Below are positions 45,931 to 57,251 of a DNA stretch of 64,000 bases, one piece after another. The stretch covers positions 78,436,367 through 78,500,366 of the forward strand of contig OX638133.1 in the NCBI GenBank assembly GCA_951804985.1. Reading direction: 5' to 3'. The stretch is from Dryomyza anilis. Taxonomy: Eukaryota; Arthropoda; Insecta; Diptera; Dryomyzidae. The notes under the pieces were generated by a model. It did no database searches and was not told where the DNA came from. It saw only the letters and a program-made list of their open reading frames with translations. A program made the position numbers and the translations under genes. Position 1 is the stretch's first letter; each line of letters begins with the position of its first letter.

Positions 45931-47165
45931 CACGGAGGGATAAAAGTTCTAAAATCCAGAGGGAATCAAGAAGTATACGGAGTGATATACAGCTAAACCG
46001 AAAAATTCTTAATTTCAAGAAATGGATTTTCTTAGTTGTCAAAAAAAGTAACTAAGTAAAATTATTCTTGGATTCAGTTATTAATTTCTTAGGTATAAAA
46101 AAAGTAACTAAGTAGAATAAGTCTTGAATTCAGTTATTAATTCCTTAGGTATCAAAAATGTTGTTGTTGTTTTCGTCCCAAAATTTAATGAACACGTGTT
46201 CGTATAGTTGTTATTTTTTCGATCTTGTTGAAAGTAACTAAAAGCAATTATTTCGAAGCTAACATAAAAAAAAATATAGCTTTATTACCTGCTTTTTTGT
46301 ATAGTAAATGACTTCTTTGAATACTTTATGTAATTGAATTGTTTATTTTATTTTTATTATTATTTAATTTAATCTCTGTATATTATTCTGAAACCGTTTA
46401 CTTACCTTATACACTTTCTCCTCTTCTGTTGCCTCTTCTGTTTGTTATGTATAAATCCTCCGCACGTTACCCATAAATATTGTGTAGTGTATTTAGATAA
46501 CAATGGAATGAAATCAACTTGGTATTTATGCAAAATTGAACCCAAATTTATGATTACGAACTGAAACCATACCAATATTCGTAAGAAAAATCGTTTTTTC
46601 TATTTATATCTTTAACATTCACGCTTGCTTGTCTGGCTGTGCTTTGTTGTTCTATTCGTGAAAACAAATACATGCAAACATTGTATATCATGCCGTTTTT
46701 TGATACCTAAGAAGAAAAAAATTTGCAATCCAGACAAATTGTACTTAGTTACTTTTTGATACCTAAGAACTTAATGTCTGAATATCTAGAAAATTTTGGC
46801 TTAGTTACTTTTAACAGACAGACAGGCAGACTTACAAATAGATGGCGACCTCGCAAAACAAAGCATACAGACAAAGCAATATCGATGAAAACAACAACAA
46901 TACATGAAACACGTGCTCTTTTTGCGTTGAATACAGCAACAATTTTGCGTGTTCTTTCTGGTTTTTAATTATCAATAAATTTACTTCTGAAAATCCAGTT
47001 GAATAAAGTTTGTTTACTTTTTTGACAACTAAGTAATTTGCTTTCTTGATATCCAGACGACAAATTCTGGAATTTTAGTAGTATTTTATTGATATTAGTC
47101 AAATTCTACTATTTTTCTTTCTAACCGAATTCTGCTCGAGTTTTAGAATTTTATTTCCCTCCATG
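45931..47165. mobile_element. TIR element family N, 1.24 kb
   Basis: CACGGAGGGATAAAAGTTCT at the left and, inverted, CATGGAGGGAAATAAAATTC at the right, with TA outside (45929-45930, 47166-47167). Inside, ATTCAGTTATTAATT..TTAGGTAT..AAAGTAACTAAGTA is tandemly doubled (46020-46150) and GATACCTAAGAA recurs near 46700 and 46758. No transposase was recognised; an 81-codon frame at 46723-46968 is unsupported. Confidence 0.7.
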
Positions 47166-47525
47166 TATGTGGGTAGTTAACATTAAAAGTAGTGCAGTGG
47201 TCACCAGAATCTATGAATTCTTGAAAGAACTATAAACATGCAAACATGACAAAATTTCCTTTCCGTTGAGAACCCATATGTAGAAATGGGTAGGTGTAAC
47301 GTCAGAATGGACCGATTATGCCTATTTTCACTGACAGCGTAGTAAGTAATCTAAATTTGGAGTTTGATAAATTTAGCTCCACTAGTTTTTCTGTAATCGT
47401 GATTTCAATAGACAGACGGACGGACATATTATGTCCGTCGGACATATTATGTTTCGACGGACATATTATGTCCGTCGAAAAACGACTTCGGCGAAAAACG
47501 ACTCAGGATGCTGATCAAGAATATA

Positions 47526-47856
47526 TCGTCGTTGGAGAACGAAAAGTCACCAAATTCATTTTCAAAATGCCAAATATTCATTTACAAAAATTTATATGTA
47601 TGTCAATTTTTAATCGATGATCTCCATATTTTTTACTACATGATAAGTAAATCTATCAATTGATATTTCAACATTATATGTATGTCAATTTTTAATCGAT
47701 GATCTCCATATTTTTTACTACATGATAAGTAAATCTATCAATTGATATTTCAACATTAAAAATGCATCAATTACTTTTTATAATATTAATCAAATAACTC
47801 GAAATTTAAGTTTTTCATAAAAGAGTATTTGGTGACTTTTCATTCTACAACGACGA
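47526..47856 (+). mobile_element. MITE family M with internal duplication
   Basis: TIRs: TCGTCGTTGGAGAACGAAAA GTCACC and, inverted, TCGTCGTTGTAGAATGAAAA GTCACC. TA flanks both ends (47524-47525, 47857-47858). An 82-bp internal segment beginning TATATGTATGTCAATTTTTA is perfectly or nearly perfectly doubled at 47593-47756. It inserted in the (TA)n of a mini-me core. Confidence 0.8.
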
Positions 47857-47948
47857 TATATACATTCCATACCGTATATGCTTCCTTCTGGTTGTAACAA
47901 ACCGTACCAAACTGAATATACCCTTTCACTCTTATTGTAGGGTATAAA

Positions 47949-50126
47949 AATTTGCTTCAAAACAATGTAAATTGCAAATTTATTGAAAGTAATATTTTTT
48001 TTTTAATAATCTTTAGAACTTCTTCAATTGTTATTTAAATCTGGTGTTCCCAAGACTTGCTGCGTGTTAAAAAACATTTGCATATTGTTATTTGTAAAAC
48101 ACTTACTGAGATTGATGGACTTTGGTCAAAACTTTACATGTATTTTGTTGATGCTTTCTTCGATCACTTTTGTAGCAAAGAAGCGAACACAATAACAAAC
48201 ACATACATTTCTCATTTATTCTGCTGGGTTCACTCCATTCATTTATTCATAAGAGCAACAACAACAAACATTTGCGAATCTGCATCAGTTTTTCGCGGTA
48301 ATATTTTTGTATAACAAACAAAACTCGTCGAAAAAGAAGTTTTTGTTGCCGTAATTTCGATGTCAAATTTTTGTAGTTTCTCACTTTAAATTTTAAATTT
48401 CACGCTTTTAATTTAAAGATTTAACGAATTTAAAGTGTAACACTTTAATTTAAAATTTATCACATTCAAATTCAATGTATATCATTTAACTCAATTTATC
48501 TTCATGCCGGATGAACATAGTTCATAAGCACAATTTGATGAACTGTGCGAATAAAAGGGATGTCGAAATGGTTAAGAATTACAAGAATGATCAATAATGA
48601 GACGAGAGAGAGGTAACGCAGGCAATGGTCCTACGATCTGACGCTGATTGAGAGCATTTTTTGTACTCTTACAAAAAATTAAAAGTGACATCTTAGAAGT
48701 AAAAGTCCAACTTTAAAGTGTCACATTAAAATATAAAATTTATTTAAAATTTAATGTAAACACTTTGAAATTTTAAGTTTTCAAATACGGCTGACTTACT
48801 TACATGCAAACTTTTAATGATAAAGTGTTTTGAACCGGAGTTTAAAGTGATTTTAAATTTTTATTTTCTCGGTGTAAAAAATCGGTTTGTGTTGAAAAAA
48901 TCTACAAAAAAACCCTAAATACAACAACCGAAATTGAACCCGAAACCGTATCTTGAAACTGGTTTACCGAAACCGTCTCATTATAAAACTTAAAACCGTA
49001 ACTGAAACAGAAACGAAGGAGAAAATGGATGATATGGAAAATGTGAAATATAGTTACCTTGAATTTTTCACAATGTAAAGCACATTTTAAAAATTTATAA
49101 AAATTTGAATTTACCTTTAATCACTTTTTTTCAAATTTTGAATTGCTTAATGTAATTTATAAAAAAAAAAAAACACTTTTTTTTTTGTTTTTTTCACAAT
49201 TTAAAAACTTTTCAACGCAACATTTAATTTAAATGAAAATTTTAAGGAGCATATTTGACAATTTCACAATATGTATTTTGTTCATTTAATATACAAAATA
49301 TTTAAGAACAAGTAGAATTTTGCCAGTGTTTTTAATTTATTTTATAACACCTTCACACTGTTCAAGTTCATGTTCTGTGACCAGTGCCATTTGTACCGCC
49401 GAATAATAAGGTCTTGAATAATAGTTCTCTGATAGGTTGAAAGGGTTCTGTGATAGGTCTAAAAGGTGTAAGATTTTAATTCACTCTTTCCTTGGACAAC
49501 GACGTGTTAAATTTGTTGATTGATTTCATATAAAAGTTAATTATCTCCGGTTATTTATCTCCGAGGAACCAGTGTCGTACCCAATCTGGTACCAGTTCGT
49601 TTCCCCGTAGGGCAGTATGAATCAATGATGATTCGAGGACATTGGAAAATTTATCATTGATGACTATGTCTACAACAATTTCATGAAAGACATTGCATTA
49701 AAGATGTCATACACCATATGTCACATATATGTCACATACAATGACATGTGTCCGACTTGACCCTAAATGTATGCAGCATTTACGTTGTAAAATGCAATGT
49801 GGAATGTATACAACATACGTCTATAGGCTCATTTACGCGTAAAACTTAAATTTTGTGTTTGATGTCACCCTGACATATAATTCATAGGTCTAATTGGAGG
49901 AACAAATTTATATAAATGCAGGATAATAAGCAGTAGTAATATTGATAGATGATGGCCGTTAGTAAAGTACGTTATTGACATCAGTAAGTACACATACCAT
50001 TTTAACCGAGAACAGAAGAAAATAATAAAATTGAAATAATAAATAAAATAAAATAAGATAATAAAAAAAAATAAAAAAAAATATAAATTAAAAAATAAAT
50101 AAAATAATAAACAAAATATATGTTTA
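47949..50126. other. AT-rich interval with diverged repeats
   Basis: 48180-48330 resembles 63680-63800 (GAACACAATAACAA, CATTTGCGAATC, AAGAAGTTTTT). 48370-48870 repeats CACTTTAAA/TTTAAAGTG in both orientations. CCGAATAATAAGGTCTTGAA at 49398 recalls the 159-bp satellite monomer. No gene. Confidence 0.35.
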
Positions 50127-51115
50127 CTAGCTGGACCCGTGCACGACTCGTGCCAAGATTTTGTGAATTCATAGATATAAAGCGAATTTATTAGTATAAA
50201 AAAACATTATTATAATTTTTTATATCAAGGGCCCGTGCTTCGCTGTGGAAGTTTTTATTGGTTTTATAAATGTAGTAACCAAATAATAATTCTCCGCCAA
50301 TATTTCGCCGTAGAATTCTTCCTAGTAGAATTCTTCGCCGTAAAATTCTTCCCCATAGAACGCTTGACCGTAGAATTCTTCCCGGTAGAACTCTTCCCGG
50401 TAGAATACTTCCGCGTAGAGTTTTTCCCAATAGAAGTTTTAGTGTAGTTAGTTTTAATGTGGTGAGTTTTAGTGTGTTGAATTTTTAGTTTAGTGTGGTG
50501 TGTTTTAGTGTGGTGAGTTTTATTGTGGTGAGTTTTAGTGCGGTGAGTTTTAGTGTGGTGCGTTTAAGTATGGTGAATTTCGGTGTGGTGAGTTTTTAGT
50601 ATGGTGAGTTTTAGTGTGGCGAATTTTTAGTGTGGTGAGTTTTAGTGTGGTGAGCTTTATTGTTTTGAGTTTTAGTGTGGTGAGTTTTAGTGTGGTGAAT
50701 TTTGGTGTGGTGAGTTTTAGTGTGGTGAGTTTTGGTGTGGTGAGTTGTAGTATGGTGAACTTTTAGTGTGGTGAGTTTTAGCGTGGTGAGTTTTATTGCG
50801 GTGAGTTTTAGTGTGGTGGGTTTTAGTGTTGTGAGTTTTAGTGTGGTGAGTTTTAGTGTGGTGAATTTTAGTTTTTTGTTTCATCTTTTTAGATTGTGTA
50901 TGTGAGTTATGTCGTTTTGAAAGTTTAGGTTGTATGGGAGGTACCACGCCACTTTGTCCAATCCCGCCCATATATAGCCTATGACACCCTCCGGACTCAT
51001 TAGTATCCTGTGGAAAGTCAGTTAAATTGGTTCAGTGGTTTAGTCGTGATGCTGGAACAAACAGACAGACAGACCGACAGACTGACAGACGGACCAAGAG
51101 TTTTATATAAGTAGA
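50127..51115 (-). mobile_element. Helitron-like element, end to end
   Basis: On the minus strand it starts TCTACTTATATAAAACTCTT after A, then (GTCY)n, then a body. It continues with about 430 bp of 15-bp CACCACACTAAAACT-type repeats and 15-bp GGGAAGAATTCTACG-type repeats. It ends with the hairpin GCACGAGTCGTGC, ACGGGTCCAG and CTAG before T. 989 bp, no coding. The A/T target, 5' TC, 3' hairpin and CTRR end are together diagnostic of a non-autonomous Helitron. Confidence 0.85.
50450..50880 (+). repeat. 15-bp minisatellite inside the Helitron
   Basis: TAGTGTGGTGAGTTT and close variants in about 28 tandem copies. The same unit, inverted or direct, is in the copies at 1-130 and 19715-19830, so it belongs to the element. 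Confidence 0.9.
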
Positions 51116-53012
51116 TTACTAAAAAAATATATATATGTATGACAATCATTTTCGACTTCCTCGATGAATGACGTGCATGACAACGTTAATGCTACATCAT
51201 GCAGGAATCAGTGGACATTTGTATGAAAATGTCATCAATGCTTTGCAGGGCGAAAATGATATCGGTCATCGATGTTTCTGACCTGACAAAGGGAAATCAT
51301 TGAGGAATCATTGATGACATTTCGTGCTGGGTATATGATCAATGAGATCGATTTTTCTCACATCCACACCTTTGACACTGAAAGATTTTCTAGATCAATT
51401 ATGATATTTTATATTCATCATTGTTTTGTTTTTATTGTATTTTTAAAATCATAAAAATAAAATTTGTTTATTATTCAACATTCAAAGAATCGCTAATTTC
51501 CCAGATCACACATTCGTAAACGAAAGGAAGCCGACGAATATCGTACATAAACCTACACTCAGCGAAAGTGATTTAACAATTTAAATAAAATGACGTGATT
51601 TGTATGAATTGTTTGCAGTAAATCGTACAATAGGGCATTAAAACATGCTGCGTGCCTCCGGGTTGCTCCACTGAAAGTTGTGGCATATGTAGTATTTGCG
51701 GAGAGAAAACTCGTAGCTATATGTATAGAATAAATTAGTACAATGAGTACATGTGTGGGTTCTGATGCTGCTCCTGCTGGACGAACATGAAAGCCGCAAT
51801 TTATTTTAAATGAAAATTCAAAACAGAAATAACAAATGTTAAAGAGATAGACGAAATAGGAGAGAAAGGGAAGGAAAGCATTAAATAGAAGTGGGAGAAT
51901 GATATTGGAGGAGGCGTGCGAGAGTAAGTGGTGAAAACATCCTGACAGGACGGAAACAGCAACGAGATATTCCTAAATAAGGATATGCATAATGGAATTT
52001 GTCGCCTTTTGTCTGTCAGTGTCGTAAAAGTATGAGGAGAATACAAAAAGTTGTCGGAGGTGTGGGGGGAAATCACGTGAGTGAAGAACAGGCAGCAGCA
52101 GACTAACGCGATTTCGGTTTGAAGTACTGGCGAGCCGAAGAATTGGTGGAGACAAAAACGAATATCAAGAAAATGAGAAGACGATGATGATGATGTTGCT
52201 ACTGACAATGGGTATAATACTAATAATGCCAAAGATAATGATGATGATGATGAAGACACCGACAACTACGTACAGTGCCCACTATGGAATCTATTTTACT
52301 TTGGGATTATTTGTGATTTATGCGGTATTCGGGATGACATGCAGATTTAGATTACGAATTGTCAGAGACGAAACGAGCTCGGTGCGAGAGTTTGAGTACA
52401 TGTGTGTGTGTCTGTTAATGTCTGTCTGTGTGTGTGTGTGTAAAGCTAAAAGAGCGACGAAGTCTTAAAATACGTAGCCCAGTTTTGGGTGGACATGAGT
52501 CAAGTAGATTTTACCGTGGGGACTCTGGAGCGTTTGAACGATTTCACTAGGAATTAAAAGATTTTCTCTGAATGAGACATAAACACAGATTTACTGTTTG
52601 AGAAAATTAAGTAAATTGGAAACGGAAGCTAAGTGACGTTGAAACAGAGAATACGGAGAAAGCAGCACAGTTTGGTAGAGTGTCGTTCCAAAAAGGAGAA
52701 GCACACGACAAAAGCTGTAAATTAATTAGATTCGTAAAGATTTCACTGATGAGTTGAAGCAAATGTGAAGATAATCAAAGAAAGCTATTTGAAAGAGGAT
52801 AAAACTTAAAAAGTTTTGAATACTATGTTATTTGTACAAAACATTTATGTAGTTTATTTAAGAATAGTTAAATTTGATGCAGTTAATTTAATGAACGATG
52901 TAGTTTATTTAAGATTAGTTAATTGTGATATATAATAAGATGATTTTTGTAAATGTGAAAAATAACAATCTTGTGCTAAAGACTTTAGCCTAAAGTCTCT
53001 ATACACATGTGG
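51116..53012. other. unique DNA, no supported gene
   Basis: 51480-52700 has balanced composition, a GATGATGATG run (52180-52250) and a TGTGTG run (52405-52440). Open frames on either strand (51801-52265 minus; 52184-52468 plus) are low-complexity Ser- or Met/Thr-rich. GACTTTAGCCTAAAGTC at 52981 is a perfect palindrome. Confidence 0.35.
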
Positions 53013-53405
53013 TGGAAGTTAGCACCGTCATTTTGAGATATTATTTTCTTGATATTTGTGCTGTTTAGTGCTTGACTTGTGCTACTAAACCATATAATTT
53101 ATTTTGATTGAATTAAAAATCAAAAAACAATGTGGAAGTTAGCACCGCCATTTTTGAAAGTATTTTTTTTTCGCATTTGTGCTGAATTGTACTCAACTTG
53201 TGCTGGTTGTGCTACTTAGAACTGATCAAAAATATTTTACCGTTACCGAATTAAAAATCATACAATATTTCGAAGTTAGCATCGCCATTTTGTAAATTTA
53301 TTTTTTTGATAATTGTGCCGGATTGTGCACAATTTGTGCTGCTTGTGCTACTAAAAAACTATATGAAATTTTTATGAAATACAATAGAAAAAATAAAAAT
53401 AAAAA
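53013..53405 (+). repeat. 120-137-bp tandem repeat, three units
   Basis: Units begin TGGAAGTTAGCACCG (53013), TGGAAGTTAGCACCG (53133) and TCGAAGTTAGCATCG (53270). Each continues CCATTTT...TTTTTT...TTGTGCTG..TTGTGCTACT. It lies just outside the inverted repeat that opens the satellite block. Confidence 0.75.
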
Positions 53406-53571
53406 TATTTTTTAAACTACCCTGCAGTGTAAAGGACTAGTTGTATACAAGTATTGGTCTAGTTCTCAGTCGAAACTCAACTAGCCCGAATTCGACCACG
53501 TTTTCATACCATGAACTGTAATTTATTCAATGCTCATGTCCTACGATGTATGAATTGTCCCCTCTTGCATT

Positions 53572-56500
53572 TCATTAAACGGAGCGTCCTAGAGGGTCGA
53601 AAGTAGGCGCATTTTATAGACATTTAATGCATAATTTTTCACTGTAAATTTCATATAATTCGATCGGTGGGTTCCGGAATAATAAGGTCATGAAAATTGA
53701 TTTTTAAAAATGTTCTTTAATTGGTTATAACTCCTAAACGGAGCGTCCTAGAGGGTCGAAAGTAGGCGCATTTTATTGACATTTAATGCATAATTTTTCA
53801 CTGTAAATTTCATATAATTCGATCGATGGGTTCCGGAATAATAAGGTCTTGAAAATCGATTTTTAAAAATTTTCTTTAATTGGCCGTAACTCCTAAACGG
53901 AGCGTCCTAGAGGGTCGAAAGTAGGCGCATTTTATAGACATCTAATGCATAATTTTTCACTGTAAATTGCATATAATTCGATCGGTGGGTTCCGGAATAA
54001 TAAGGTTTTGAAAATCGATTTTTAAAAATTTTCTTTAATCGGCCGTATCTCCTAAACGGAACGTCCTAGATGGTCGAAAGTAGGCGCATTTTATAGATAT
54101 TTAATGCATAATTTTTCACTGCAAATTGCATATAATTCGATCGGTGGGTTCCGGAATAATAAGATTTTGAAAATCGATTTTTAAAAATTTTCTTTAATCG
54201 GTCGTAACTCCTAAACGGAGCGTCCTAGAGGGTCGAAAGTAGGCGCATTTTATAGATATCTAATGCATAATTTTTCACTGTAAATTGCATATAATTCGAT
54301 CGGTGGGTTCCGGAATAGTAAGGTTTTGAAACTCGATTTATAAAAATTTTCTTTAATTGCCCGTAACTCCTAAACGGAGCGTCCTAGAGGGTCGATGGTA
54401 GGCGCATTTTATAGACATCTAATGCATAATTTTTCACTGTAAATTGCATATAATTCGATCGGTGGGTTCCGGAATAATAAGGTTTTGAAAATCGATTTTT
54501 AAAAATTTTCTTTAATCGGCCGTATCTCCTAAACGGAACGTCCTAGATGGTCGAAAGTAGGCGCATTTTATAGATATTTAATGCATAATTTTTCACTGCA
54601 AAATGCATATAATTCGATCGGTGGGTTCCGGAATAATAAGATTTTGAAAATCGATTTTTAAAAATTTTCTTTAATCGGTCGTAACTCCTAAACGGAGTAA
54701 ATTGCATATAATTCGATCGGTGGGTTCCGGAATAATAAGGTTTTGAAAATCGATTTTTAAAAATTTTCTTTAATCGGCCGTATCTCCTAAACGGAACGTC
54801 CTAGATGGTCGAAAGTAGGCGCATTTTATAGATATTTAATGCATAATTTTTCACTGCAAATTGCATATAATTCGATCGGTGGGTTCCGGAATAATAAGAT
54901 TTTGAAAATCGATTTTTAAAAATTTTCTTTAATCGGTCGTAACTCCTAAACGGAGCGTCCTAGAGGGTCGAAAGTAGGCGCATTTTATAGATATCTAATG
55001 CATAATTTTTCACTGTAAATTGCATATAATTCGATTGGTGGGTTCCGGAATAATAAGGTTTTGAAAATCGATTTTTAAAAATTTTCTTTAATCGGCCGTA
55101 TCTCCTAAACGGAGCGTCCTAGATGGTCGAAAGTAGGCGCATTTTATAGATATTTAATGCATAATTTTTCACTGTAAATTGCATATAATTCGATCGGTGG
55201 GTTCCGGAATAATAAGTTTTGAAAATCGATTTTTAAAAATTTTCTTTAATCGGTCGTAACTCCTAAACGGAGCGTCCTAGAGGGTCGAAAGTAGGCGCAT
55301 TTTATAGACATCTAATGCATAATTTTTCACTGTAAATTGCATATAATGCGATCGGTGGGTTCCGGAATAATAAGGTTTTGAAAATCGATTTTTAAAAATT
55401 TTCTTTAATCGGCCGTAACTCCTAAACGGAGCGTCCTAGAGGGTCGATGGTAGGCGCATTTTATAGACATCTAATGCATAATTTTTCACTGTAAATTGCA
55501 TATAATTCGATCGGTGGGTTCCGGAATAATAAGGTTTTGAAAATCGATTTTTAAAAATTTTCTTTAATCGGCCGTAACTCCTAAACGGAGCGTCCTAGAG
55601 AGTCGAAAGAAGGCGCATTTTATAGAGATCCAATGCATAATTTGTCACTGTAAATTGCATATAATTCGATCGGTGGGTTCCGGAATAATAAGGTTTTGAA
55701 ACTCTATTTTTAAAAATTTTCTTTAATTGGCCGTAACTCCTAAACGGAGCGTCCTAGAGGGTCGACAGTAGGCGCATTTTATAGACATCCAATGCATAAT
55801 CTGTCACTGTAAATCGATCGGTGGGTTCCGGAATAATAAGGTTTTGAAAATCGATTTTTAAAAATTTTCTTTAATCGGCCGTAACTCCTAAACTCCTAAA
55901 CGGAGCGTCCTAGAGGGTCGAAAGTAGGCGCATTTTATAGACATCTAATGCATAATTTTTCACTGTAAATTTCATATAATTCGATCGGTGGGTTCCGAAA
56001 TAATAAGGTTTTGAAAATCGATTTTTAAAAATTTTCTTTAATTGGCCGTAACTCCTAAACGGAGCGTCCTAGAGGGTCGAAAGTAGGCGCATTTTATAGA
56101 GATCCAATGCATAATTTGTCACTGTAAATTGCATATAATTCGATCGGTGGGTTCCGGAATAATAAGGTTTTGAAAATCGATTTTTAAAAATTTTCTTTCA
56201 TTGGCCGTAACTCCTAAACGGAGCGTCCTAGAGGGTCGACAGTAGGCGCATTTTATAGACATCCAATGCATAATCTGTCACTGTAAATCGATCGGTGGGT
56301 TCCGGAATAATAAGGTTTTGAAAATCGATTTTTAAAAATTTTCTTTAATCGGCCGTAACTCCTAAACTCCTAAACGGAGCGTCCTAGAGGGTCGAAAGTA
56401 GGCACATTTTATAGACATCTAATGCATAATTTTTCACTGTAAATTTCATATAATTCGATCGGTGGGTTCCGGAATAATAAGGTTTTGAAAATCGATTTTT

Positions 56501-56660
56501 AAAAATTTTCTTTAATTGGCCGTAACTCCTAAACGGTGCGTCCTAGAGGGTCGGAAGTAGGCGCATTTTATAGACTTTTAATGCATAATTTTTCACTGTC
56601 CGGAATAATAAGGTTTTGAAACTCGATTTTTAAAAATTTTCTTTAATTGGCCGTAACTGC
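53572..56660 (+). repeat. 159-bp satellite array, about 20 monomers
   Basis: The monomer contains CCTAAACGGAGCGTCCTAGA, GGTCGAAAGTAGGCGCATTT, TAATGCATAATTTTTCACTG, ATTCGATCGGTGGGTTCCGG and AATCGATTTTTAAAAATTTT. Starts of GGAGCGTCC at 53581, 53740, 53899, 54058 and 54217 give exactly 159 bp. Variants recur every third unit (GGAACGTCCTAGATGG at 54058 and 54535, 477 bp apart). A deletion-bearing block recurs 474 bp apart (55884, 56358). Some monomers are truncated (about 54697, 55805, 56285, 56600). Confidence 0.97.
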
Positions 56661-56825
56661 TAAAAGTAGTTTCTTGTAACCAGTCTATAGACTAATTTTT
56701 ACAGTCAGTCTAGAAACTAGTTCCTTTAATCCTACTTTAAACTGGTTACTATTTACCGATTGGAACACTTGAGCACAATTGATATAGTCAAGCGCATCAA
56801 GATCTAACAGTTTTGCTGTCTAGGT

Positions 56826-56942
56826 CATGTGGGACGAATGGATGAAATTGCTCCAGCCAAGAAATGTCTTGAAATGAGACTTGATGGTGGACTGCGTAGG
56901 AAGAGAGACTGGTGCGGCTTTTTATCAAGGCACGGTATTTAA
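56826..56942 (+). pseudogene. non-LTR retrotransposon ORF2 C-terminal relic
   Basis: Frame from 56826: HVGRMDEIAPAKKCLEMRLD GGLRRKRDWCGFLSRHGI, then stop. The GHV.RM...PAKK.L....GG.RR.R.W pattern is the usual C-terminal end of RTE/Jockey-like reverse transcriptase ORFs. Only about 39 codons remain. Assignment rests on this motif alone. Confidence 0.45.
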
Positions 56943-57251
56943 TAAATGCCTTTCAAATAGGTTATTTGTAAAATTTTATGAGCTTATGGCGGAAAGAAAC
57001 AAAACAAATCATACGATGGAACCCACCACAAAATTAAAAAGAATGATGTTTCTTACAAAATAAATAAATGAAATATAATTTGTATATCAAAATTTATTTT
57101 GTTTTTAACGATTTTGACAAGATCCTCTACGACACACTTTTTTAAACTGGTTTTCTCTGCATCCATGTTAACTAGTTACTAATCTAGAAACATGGTTACT
57201 AATATAAATACTACATATTTATGCTACTAGTTTAGATTTCACTGCAGGGTA

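Larger units (their letters stand above)
45811..47948 (-). mobile_element. mini-me-like element, family B, split twice
   Basis: Pieces 45811-45930, 47166-47525 and 47857-47948 line up in order with family B inverted: the TATAGTCGG...CCGACTATA hairpin, AGACAGACGGACGG, GATGCTGATCAAGAATATAT, CTGAATATACCCTTTCACTC, GGGTATAAAAA. Two TA-flanked elements (45931-47165, 47526-47856) lie in the gaps. Removing them gives about 570 bp. Confidence 0.75.
53418..57251. mobile_element. putative TIR element containing a satellite array
   Basis: TACCCTGCAGTG (53418-53429) is perfectly inverted at 57240-57251, with further partial similarity inside (GGACTAG and CTACTAG). TA at the outer edges fits a TA target duplication. 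Between the ends lie the 159-bp satellite, a CTAGTT/AACTAG-rich segment (56660-56760, 57150-57235) and a retrotransposon relic. No transposase was recognised. A 12-bp match over 3.8 kb could be chance, hence moderate confidence. Confidence 0.5.

Noticed and set aside
48370..48870. Possible TTTAAAGTG fold-back element
   Set aside because: CACTTTAAA words occur in both orientations, but I could not align terminal arms or target duplications.
53572..56660. CRISPR-like array
   Set aside because: Eukaryotic context, contiguous 159-bp monomers without unique spacers; it is a satellite.
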